64,000 nucleotides of DNA from Cognatundibacterium curvum. Its GTDB lineage: Bacteria > Pseudomonadota > Gammaproteobacteria > Burkholderiales > Burkholderiaceae_D. A program made the position numbers and the translations under genes. Numbering within the stretch: position 1 is the first letter of the stretch; each line of letters starts with the position of its first letter. The stretch is taken from NCBI RefSeq assembly GCF_014284235.1, contig NZ_JACOGD010000003.1, positions 372,001 to 436,000 of the forward strand. The letters are read 5' to 3'. Positions 18,729-25,128 of the stretch are shown one piece after another. A model generated the notes under the pieces. It did not search any database and had not been told where the DNA came from. It was given only the letters and a program-made list of their open reading frames with translations.

Positions 18729-20552
18729 ATGAAAAAAGTCTTGTTTTTACTGCTCTTTATCCTGTCCAGTCTGGCTGTGTCAGTACAGGCGCAGTCTGCG
18801 GAGGGTAAGCGGGTTTTGCTGTTGAGTCCAGACATGGGGTCCAGCGCTTCTTTGCAGGAATTTTACGGTGCCTTAAAGACGGAGTTACGCAAATCCGGGC
18901 CGCACACGATTTTTCATGAAAATCTGGATATCTCCCAGTTTCCGCAGGAAACATATAAGCAAAACCTGAGCAAATGGCTCAAAGAAAAATACCGTACGCA
19001 AAATCCGGACATGATTTTGGTGTTTGGTCAGCAGGCATTGCGCTACCTGCTGCAATATGAAAAAAATCTGTGGCCTGGCACGCCGGTGGTGTTTGCACTG
19101 ACCAGTGATATTGATGTGGTACAGATGAATCTGCCGTCGAATTTTACCGGCAAAGTATTGCGGGCAAATTTTTCGAATGTGGTCAGTGTCGCGAAAGCCT
19201 TGTTTCCTGATGCGCAACAGCTGGTTTTGATCGGCAATGCGCCTGGTCCTGAAACCAATAAAACCTTCCTGCCTTCGCGTTTGAATGGTATGGCTGACAA
19301 GCTGAATGTACAGGATTTGCGTGGCCAGTCTGTTGATGTTGTAAAGGAAGTGCTCAGCAATTTAGCGCCGGATGCTGTGGTGTATCAGGGTTTGCTGAGC
19401 GCGGATATTGCGACCGGGCGCTCCTCAGGCAGCGAGTTTTTGGCACAAGTGATTACGTCGTCTATGCGTCCGGTGCTGGTTGACGATGCAGCCGTACTCG
19501 GAACGGGGCCGCTGGCCGCGCTGAGCTTTGCCTATGCTGAACAAGGCAGGGAAACCGCTGAACTGGCAACGTCTATTTTGGCTGGCAAGCCTTTACGGCA
19601 GGAGATACTCAGTTCCGGATTCACACCGCTGCTCGATAAAAATCAAGTGCTGCGCTGGCAGGTTCAGCCCGGGCAATATCCCAGCGGCAGTGAGCTGCGT
19701 TTTTATACACCTACCATATGGGAAGCCTATCGCTGGCAACTCATTTTTACCTTTGCTCTGGTGCTGGTCTTGCTGATTGCGGTCGTTGCACTGGTCATAG
19801 AGCGGCGCTTACATGCGCACGCAGTTGATGCCTCGCGTCAGGTCTTGGGGCAGATTACCCAAATGAACCGCAAGATGACGGCCTCTATCTACAATGAAGC
19901 CATCGGCCATGAACTGATGCAGCCGCTGGCTGCGATCCTGAGTAATGTGGAGGCTGCACAGATATTTCTGAAGCGTGAGCCGCCCACGCTCGATCTGGTG
20001 CAGGAAACGTTACAGAATATACGGCGCGATAATTTGCGGGCGGATGAGTTGATTAAAAACATGCAGGGTTTGCTGACGAAATCCGATACTGAACTGGTGC
20101 CGGCAGATGTGAACTGGCTGGTGCGTAAAGTGCTGCATTTCTTATCGATAGAAGCCAAAGTGCGGCGTATCAGTATCAAGGAAAAATTAGGTGCAGATGG
20201 CATGATCGTCTCGCTCAACATCGTGCAGATGCAACAGGTACTGGTTAACTTGCTGCTCAATAGTATGGACGCGATAGACCGCAAAAAAGGGCGTGAACGC
20301 AGTATCACGGTTGAGACCATGTTGTATGGAAGCGATCACGTCAGGATTTCTATTCTGGACAGCGGCACTGGCTTTGACGAGGGCGTGGAACGGGTATTCG
20401 AATCGTTTTTTACTACCAAGCCTGAAGGTGTGGGTTTGGGATTATGGATCAGTGCTTCTATTGTGCAGGCGCATGGCGGCCATATCTGGGCAGAGAATCG
20501 CTTAAACGGTGGCATCATGCGTTTCAAATTGCCATTGATCAGGAGCGAATAA
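18729..20552 (+). CDS. Sensor histidine kinase with ABC-type periplasmic binding sensor domain
   Basis: A 607-residue membrane kinase. A signal peptide (residues 1-22, ending VSVQAQS) leads into a periplasmic domain of about 25-320 that resembles ABC substrate-binding proteins of the tryptophan/tyrosine-binding type. A membrane helix spans about 335-357. The kinase part has phospho-His394 in GHELMQPLAAIL and an ATP-binding domain with DSGTGFDEGV and GVGLGLWIS. Such kinases sense a small molecule by the fused binding domain and act on a FixJ-like regulator. That regulator is the next gene, joined by a one-base TAATG overlap. The ligand is unknown. Confidence 0.88.
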   Translation: MKKVLFLLLFILSSLAVSVQAQSAEGKRVLLLSPDMGSSASLQEFYGALKTELRKSGPHTIFHENLDISQFPQETYKQNLSKWLKEKYRTQNPDMILVFGQQALRYLLQYEKNLWPGTPVVFALTSDIDVVQMNLPSNFTGKVLRANFSNVVSVAKALFPDAQQLVLIGNAPGPETNKTFLPSRLNGMADKLNVQDLRGQSVDVVKEVLSNLAPDAVVYQGLLSADIATGRSSGSEFLAQVITSSMRPVLVDDAAVLGTGPLAALSFAYAEQGRETAELATSILAGKPLRQEILSSGFTPLLDKNQVLRWQVQPGQYPSGSELRFYTPTIWEAYRWQLIFTFALVLVLLIAVVALVIERRLHAHAVDASRQVLGQITQMNRKMTASIYNEAIGHELMQPLAAILSNVEAAQIFLKREPPTLDLVQETLQNIRRDNLRADELIKNMQGLLTKSDTELVPADVNWLVRKVLHFLSIEAKVRRISIKEKLGADGMIVSLNIVQMQQVLVNLLLNSMDAIDRKKGRERSITVETMLYGSDHVRISILDSGTGFDEGVERVFESFFTTKPEGVGLGLWISASIVQAHGGHIWAENRLNGGIMRFKLPLIRSE

Positions 20553-21184
20553 TGCAAGCCAGCTTACCGCCTATTGTACATGTGGTCGATGATGATTCCT
20601 CAGTGCGCTCCGCGCTGGGCATATTGCTGCAGGCTTGCGGTTTTCGGGTATTTACCTATGAGTCGGGTGCCCATTTTTTTCAGGCAGATTTGCCTGCTGA
20701 AGTCAGTTGCATTTTGCTGGATGTGAATATGCCTGGCCTGAGCGGTCTGGAGGTACAGGAATTCCTGAATAAGCGGCAATGTCCGGTTCCGGTGATTTTC
20801 CTGACTGCTTACGGTGATATTTCCATGAGTGTGCGCGCCATTAAGGCAGGTGCCGAGGATTTTTTGAGTAAGCCTGTGCAGAAAGAAGATTTACTCAAGG
20901 CAGTCAATGCCGCGCATCAGCGTTACGAAGAAGCGCATCAGTCCAGAGTGCAGCTGGAAGAGCTGCGCTATCGCTATTCTTTGCTCACTGAACGCGAACT
21001 CGAAGTATTTCATCTGGTCGTACGCGGCAAGCTCAATAAGCAGATCGCCTATGAACTCGGCAATTCCGAGCGCACTATCAAGGCGCAGCGTAGCAGCGTG
21101 ATGGAAAAAATGCAGGTAGAGACCCTGGCGGAGCTGGTATTGCGCGCAACCCAGCTGGGGGTTTTTGATATGGATAAAACCTGA
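20552..21184 (+). CDS. FixJ/NarL-type response regulator
   Basis: A 210-residue two-domain regulator. The receiver (about 1-120) has acidic residues VVDDD at 11-15, phospho-acceptor Asp57 (CILLD) and the conserved lysine in FLSKPVQKEDLL. A LuxR-type helix-turn-helix (about 145-205) contains LTERELEVFHLV and NKQIAYELGNSERTIK. It is translated from the stop of the kinase with aggag well placed. It is the best candidate to bind the repeated palindrome found at 21246, 23225 and 25024, since the first copy is 62 bases downstream of this gene and LuxR-type dimers bind such dyads. This link is an inference. Confidence 0.92.
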   Translation: MQASLPPIVHVVDDDSSVRSALGILLQACGFRVFTYESGAHFFQADLPAEVSCILLDVNMPGLSGLEVQEFLNKRQCPVPVIFLTAYGDISMSVRAIKAGAEDFLSKPVQKEDLLKAVNAAHQRYEEAHQSRVQLEELRYRYSLLTERELEVFHLVVRGKLNKQIAYELGNSERTIKAQRSSVMEKMQVETLAELVLRATQLGVFDMDKT

Positions 21185-21245
21185 GTAGCGACCTGCTCAA
21201 GGTAGAACATGCCAGGGCGTTAGTTTCAAATAAATATTCCTGATT

Positions 21246-21290
21246 TTGCACCAAAGTACGATAGACCGGTTTGCTCAGGCTGCCTACACT
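21246..21290 (+). promoter_or_regulatory. Shared-motif promoter 1 (before the degenerate receiver gene)
   Basis: The sequence TTGCACCAAAGTACGATAG (21246-21264) is followed after 20 bases by TACACT (21285-21290). The same layout occurs at 23225 and 25024. The first part is a dyad TTGCAC-N4-GTGCAA in the other two copies and slightly degenerate here. Its centre lies near -43 if TACACT is the -10 element, which is a class II activator position replacing a -35 box. Predicted start near 21297, leader of about 54 bases to the ATG at 21351. Confidence 0.65.
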
Positions 21291-21350
21291 GGCGCCTTTC
21301 AGGTACTGGGCCTCCCAGATAGGCGTGTCTATGCTGTATTGCAGGTATTT

Positions 21351-21749
21351 ATGTTGAATCCGTCTGAGCTTACTCATGTCAATATCATTGGCAGTGATGA
21401 TTATGAGCGCGCGGTGCTTGGCCTGGTGCTGGGCGCCAGAGAGTATCGTGTGCGTAGTTTCAGCAGCCTTGATGATTTTGGATTGCCACGACCCGAAGCG
21501 GGTGGCACTTGCGCCTTGCTGGCTTTGAGCCGGCGCGAGGTGGAGACTGGTGCGATATTGCAGCAAATCCGGCAGTTGAGCTTGCATATGCCAGTACTGT
21601 TATTAGTCGACCAGGTTTGCTATCCCCAGCTTGCTGCTGCGCTTGAGTCTGATCACATTTCTTTATTAATCCGCCCGGTACAGAAGGACGTGCTGCTGCG
21701 CTCCATACGGCAGGCAATACGCTGCTGGCTGGAATCTGAAATTACCTGA
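21351..21749 (+). CDS. Degenerate receiver-domain protein (no phospho-acceptor)
   Basis: A 132-residue protein with the fold pattern of a FixJ-type receiver domain but no output domain. The first strand reads VNIIGSDDYERAV, like the VDDD segment of real receivers. The strand that should end in the phosphorylated Asp reads CALLALSRRE, so the Asp is absent. The conserved Lys of the KP motif is Arg (LLIRPVQKDVLL). It cannot be phosphorylated in the usual way. Located just after a kinase and FixJ-like regulator and driven by the shared-motif promoter, it may act as a feedback or decoy partner. ATG at 21351 fits both the receiver start and the promoter; the frame is open further upstream. Confidence 0.7.
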   Translation: MLNPSELTHVNIIGSDDYERAVLGLVLGAREYRVRSFSSLDDFGLPRPEAGGTCALLALSRREVETGAILQQIRQLSLHMPVLLLVDQVCYPQLAAALESDHISLLIRPVQKDVLLRSIRQAIRCWLESEIT

Positions 21750-21813
21750 GATTGTTCTGCATATGTTTCAGCGGCAGCGAAAGTTCTGCAAGTTGGAGTT
21801 GCCGGGTCTGGCT

Positions 21814-21862
21814 TTGCTTGCCGGGTTTAAAATTATATAATCATTAAAAATTTATTATATAA
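21814..21862 (+). promoter_or_regulatory. Promoter and AT-rich inverted repeat before a lipoprotein gene
   Basis: TTGCTT (21814-21819) and a perfect TATAAT (21836-21841) are 16 bases apart. The -10 box lies inside a perfect 9-bp inverted repeat, TTATATAAT (21833-21841) / ATTATATAA (21854-21862). A protein bound there would cover the -10 and start site near 21848, which suggests repression. The bound factor is unknown. Confidence 0.55.
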
Positions 21863-21882
21863 ACAACTTGGAGTCAGAAATC

Positions 21883-23046
21883 GTGTATCAGCAAAAATTG
21901 CAATCTGTCAGTGGCCTGTTGGGTTTTATTGTTTCCGGATTAGTGCTGACAGCTTGTGGCGGAGGTGGTGGAGCTACTGGCAGTGGTAGCGGTAGTGCGA
22001 CCGAGCCGCCAGTACAACAAAAGACGTTCCAGAGACAGGTACCGCTCGCGGGCGATAGCTTTACTTATCAACACCAGGTGAAAGATGATAAGGGTTCGAG
22101 CTGGACTTATTATTCGACCGAAGTATATTGGAATCCGTATCGTAATGCGACTGGCAGCGCGAGCATACTCAACGATAAGTTACCCAAAACCGGATACTTC
22201 TTTGCTGGTACGAACACCTCTGCCACCTTTTCCTACGCCAGTTATTACGATGCAAATGGCGCAGAGCTCCTGTTTTCCCCGCGCTCAGCGTCTGTATTGC
22301 CTTGTTCGTTTGCGCAGCCTTATCAAACCGTGCAATCCCCCTATGCTGTTGGGCAGAACTGGGATGTCAATGCCGTGTTAGCTTGCAATTCCGGTTCTGC
22401 TGTCAGTACTTACAAAACAGTCCGCGATACCGGAAGTGTGGCAGCGGTAGAAGATGTGACGGTCGCTGCTGGTAAGTTCACTGCACTAAAGGAAGTGGCG
22501 ACGCTAAAGGAAGTGACTAACCGTACTACGCCAAGCGAGAGTTTCGCTGAGACGAGTAAAGACCTGAGCCGTACCTGCTGGCGCGATACGGTCAGCGGTC
22601 AGTATGTTAAATGCGTGGCGACAGGCTTTGATGCTGACTTTCAATCTGGAATCCCGGGCGGCAGTAAAAATCTGAGCATGAGCTCTGAACTGATAGGCCG
22701 GCTAAGTATCAGCAATGCGGGTGTCAAGGTTTTACCGCGATTTGCCGGTCGCTGGAATCTGACGATAGGGACTGATACCCGCACTAATTTTATTGAAATT
22801 GATCACAACGGTGTTGTCAGCAAATTATTTGAACTCAGTGCCGGTGGTTTGACCACAGATTTCACGACGCGGTTGTTAAACGCCAGCGTGAGCAATGAAG
22901 GTGATCTGAGCTTCACACTCAGCACACCGGCTGCCAATGGGATCAATGGTACTTTTACCGGCAAGCTCGATACGCTTGTGAGTGGCAGTGGCACGCTCAA
23001 ACTGAGCAATGGCTATACCGGCACCTGGAAAATGACGCGACTTTAA
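21883..23046 (+). CDS. Predicted lipoprotein of unknown function
   Basis: I do not recognise a family. The 387-residue product starts at GTG 21883, with GGAG 10 bases upstream. A type II signal peptide ends in a lipobox LTAC, followed by a Gly/Ser-rich linker (GGGGGATGSGSGS), so the mature protein is membrane-anchored. The body is rich in beta-strand patterns with four or more further cysteines that may form disulfides (for instance LPCSF, LACNS, RTCWR, VKCVA). Near residue 202-213 there is a 6-residue tandem duplication (LKEVAT LKEVTN), visible as an 18-base repeat at about 22485-22514. It lies between two shared-motif promoters but has its own sigma-70 promoter. Confidence 0.75.
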   Translation: MYQQKLQSVSGLLGFIVSGLVLTACGGGGGATGSGSGSATEPPVQQKTFQRQVPLAGDSFTYQHQVKDDKGSSWTYYSTEVYWNPYRNATGSASILNDKLPKTGYFFAGTNTSATFSYASYYDANGAELLFSPRSASVLPCSFAQPYQTVQSPYAVGQNWDVNAVLACNSGSAVSTYKTVRDTGSVAAVEDVTVAAGKFTALKEVATLKEVTNRTTPSESFAETSKDLSRTCWRDTVSGQYVKCVATGFDADFQSGIPGGSKNLSMSSELIGRLSISNAGVKVLPRFAGRWNLTIGTDTRTNFIEIDHNGVVSKLFELSAGGLTTDFTTRLLNASVSNEGDLSFTLSTPAANGINGTFTGKLDTLVSGSGTLKLSNGYTGTWKMTRL

Positions 23047-23157
23047 TTTTGCTTCTTCAATCCGCTTTTCAGATTGATCTCGGTTAGGTACAGCTTAGAC
23101 GCCAGCCAGCTTCGGTGGTGTGATGCTTAACCCGCTATCCTGATTCATCAAAGTGTA

Positions 23158-23219
23158 TGCGAAAGAAATGGGCACTTCAGTCATTTCTTTCGCAGCCTGT
23201 CCCAAGTTTGGTTTTTTTT
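23158..23219 (+). terminator. Perfect 13-bp hairpin with a distant T-run
   Basis: Bases 23158-23170 (tgcgaaagaaatg) and 23182-23194 are perfect reverse complements around an 11-base loop. A run of eight T lies at 23212-23219, 17 bases further on, preceded by a small ccaa/ttgg dyad. The hairpin sits 111 bases after the lipoprotein stop. It may end that transcript, but the spacing of the T-run is not canonical. Confidence 0.5.
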
Positions 23220-23224
23220 CTGGA

Positions 23225-23269
23225 TTGCACCAAAGTGCAATAGTTTTCGTGCCTGTGAGTCGTTAGACT
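23225..23269 (+). promoter_or_regulatory. Shared-motif promoter 2 (before the 172-residue unknown)
   Basis: TTGCACCAAAGTGCAATAG (23225-23243) contains the perfect dyad TTGCAC-N4-GTGCAA. TAGACT (23264-23269) follows after 20 bases, the same distance as in the other two copies. Predicted start near 23276, leader of about 33 bases to the ATG at 23309. Confidence 0.7.
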
Positions 23270-23308
23270 CTGGCTGGAAACTCTGATCAACCCTGATCTG
23301 CCTCTATC

Positions 23309-23827
23309 ATGAAAAAGACCAACATGTCTGTCGATGCTGAATTAATTAATTATTTACTGTCAACTTCAGATGGCCGTCCTGGTGTGCTTGCCCATTCCGG
23401 CAACGCAATTACCTCCATTCCGGCGCATGAATTCGTGTTGGTATTTGAGGGGAGTGAAGCAACCCCGGCGATGCGTTTTTATCTGGCCAAAAAAATTAAT
23501 GAAATGCTGCCCAATGCTGGCTTTGATATGGCCTTTATTGAGTCGGCAGATAAGCCGGCAGAAGCCAGGCTGGCGCTGTTGCATCCGGAAGCTTATCTGA
23601 TCGTACAGGCTCTGTTGCCGCTGGGGCTGAGCAGTGACTTTGCGATCCGTAACATCATTCAATATGGATTCGCCCCTATCGTTGAACGCCAGATGGATTT
23701 GCTGCGCGCCTTGAAAAAAATAGAGTCTTTGCTGCAGCATGGCGGCTGGCGCAATCTGGATCTGATGCGTGACGATACCGTAAAGCCGCAGTTCAATCTG
23801 CACGCTACGCTGTGTGAGTCAGACTGA
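23309..23827 (+). CDS. Conserved-looking hypothetical protein
   Basis: No family recognised. The 172-residue product is soluble, without signal peptide or membrane helix. It is mixed alpha/beta: a helical N-terminus, strand-like HEFVLVFEG near residue 40, helices MRFYLAKKINEML and PEAYLIVQALLPLGL, and a C-terminal helix VERQMDLLRALKKIESLLQHGG. The charged amphipathic end suggests a protein-interaction surface. An alternative start is ATG 23324. Its promoter carries the shared palindrome, so it belongs to the same regulon as the degenerate receiver and the M60 peptidase. Its stop overlaps the end of the convergent gene by nine bases. Confidence 0.7.
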   Translation: MKKTNMSVDAELINYLLSTSDGRPGVLAHSGNAITSIPAHEFVLVFEGSEATPAMRFYLAKKINEMLPNAGFDMAFIESADKPAEARLALLHPEAYLIVQALLPLGLSSDFAIRNIIQYGFAPIVERQMDLLRALKKIESLLQHGGWRNLDLMRDDTVKPQFNLHATLCESD

Positions 23828-24892
23828 CCAGCGGCCATCCTGGTAAAGCTCCTGTCCATCCAGGCGTACTGAGCAGGTGATAGCGAATACATCGACATGG
23901 TGTCTGCCTTCGCCACGTTTGATATGGGGCTTGGCGTAACTGCCATGTTTGGAACCCAGCGATAAATGGATGCCGCACATACGTTCGTAGGTGCCTATGT
24001 CCATGACTTTTCTGTCCTGAGAAAACGCGCGATTCAGGCCAAAGCCCAGCTCGCGTACCCAGACTACACCATCGTCAGCACGGATGTTGGCGAGTACGCG
24101 ATCAAATTCTTCGGTGCTGTTTTCCGTGTCAACGACCTGACCCTGTTGCACAATCAGCGTGATGGGCAGGGGCGGTTCGTTGATACGGAAGCTGGTATCG
24201 CCGAAAATAAAAATACGAACTTTGCCATTCACATCTTCCAGCCGGACAGATTCGGTGAACACTTCACCGATAGGGAACTGGCCACCGACATTGGCCATCC
24301 CGCTGTAATCACCGACGTTCAGCTTGGCAGGTTCCAAGCCACCGCCAAACACCAGCTGCGCACCATCGCCACTATCAATCACAGCCTGGCTGGCCTGATC
24401 AATGATGCGCTTGATCGCTTTGCCAGTTTCCCGGTAATAGCCGGGGTCATACTGCAGTGCGTCTATGTAGTAGCTGATTTCCTCTCCATCCATGCGACCC
24501 AGGTGCGGATGCTCTATCACTTTTAAACCACGCTTAAACAGTTCCACCCGCAGCCTGTAGGCTTCCAGTCTGAAATTAGTGGACTGCACCAGGATCACAA
24601 GATCAGATTTCTGTAATGCCGCAATCGCATCCAGTATTTCTTGTGCCGGCACCGTGCCGAAATGCAGACACTTCGCCTGGGGCAGGCAGTGCTGATAAGC
24701 CTGACTGAGTATGCTGGCCAGTGCGGACTGGGTATCAAAGACAATCAGCGCTTGCTGTTGACTGGTATGGCAAAAAGCATGCTCCAGGATACCTGCGATG
24801 TGTTGACTGGCGAGTGAGCACAGTTCGCTGAAGTCGCGAGATTTGTTGTGGCTTACTGCAACTGGGCCTGCGTTTGAGGTGAGTGTTTGCAT
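23819..24892 (-). CDS. M29-like metallo-aminopeptidase
   Basis: A 357-residue soluble protein resembling the M29 (AmpS/AmpT) aminopeptidase group. Support comes from the C-terminal half: VFTESVRLEDVNG and RELGFGLNRA supply candidate Glu ligands, CGIHLSLGSKHG a candidate His, and HHVDVFA the HxD pair that closes the metal site in M29. The N-terminal part is a Rossmann-like region (QALIVFDTQSALA, SDLVILVQSTNFR). M29 enzymes release N-terminal residues from peptides. The family call is from motif pattern and is less sure than others. ATG at 24892 is chosen; the frame is open to TTG at 24955. It is divergent from the M60 gene and its shared-motif promoter. Confidence 0.65.
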   Translation of the reverse strand: MQTLTSNAGPVAVSHNKSRDFSELCSLASQHIAGILEHAFCHTSQQQALIVFDTQSALASILSQAYQHCLPQAKCLHFGTVPAQEILDAIAALQKSDLVILVQSTNFRLEAYRLRVELFKRGLKVIEHPHLGRMDGEEISYYIDALQYDPGYYRETGKAIKRIIDQASQAVIDSGDGAQLVFGGGLEPAKLNVGDYSGMANVGGQFPIGEVFTESVRLEDVNGKVRIFIFGDTSFRINEPPLPITLIVQQGQVVDTENSTEEFDRVLANIRADDGVVWVRELGFGLNRAFSQDRKVMDIGTYERMCGIHLSLGSKHGSYAKPHIKRGEGRHHVDVFAITCSVRLDGQELYQDGRWSV

Positions 24893-25023
24893 TGCGAAAA
24901 GGGGAGGGCTGGAATTCTGAGGCACAGCAGTCTGCGCGGATCCGTATTTTACCAAGACTTTGCTGCGGGGCTGCTGGAAAACCCATGATTTGGCGCAAAA
25001 GCAAGACTAGATTTGCCGCAGGT

Positions 25024-25068
25024 TTGCACTAAGGTGCAATAGACGGCAGATATTTCCATTAGTAAACT
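25024..25068 (+). promoter_or_regulatory. Shared-motif promoter 3 (before the M60 peptidase gene)
   Basis: TTGCACTAAGGTGCAATAG (25024-25042) contains the perfect dyad TTGCAC-N4-GTGCAA, followed after 20 bases by TAAACT (25063-25068). Spacing is identical to the copies at 21246 and 23225. Predicted start near 25075 and a leader of about 54 bases to the ATG at 25129, equal to the leader at promoter 1. Confidence 0.7.
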
Positions 25069-25128
25069 TTGTCATCAATCGGCGATTGCGCCTATGCTTT
25101 TTCAAACACCTGGAATCTGTACACGAAT

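Noticed and set aside
21246..21264. Shared dyads read as NtrC sites
   Set aside because: NtrC boxes have GCAC and GTGC half-sites separated by about seven bases; here the spacer is four bases, and the attached TANACT spacing is not sigma-54-like.
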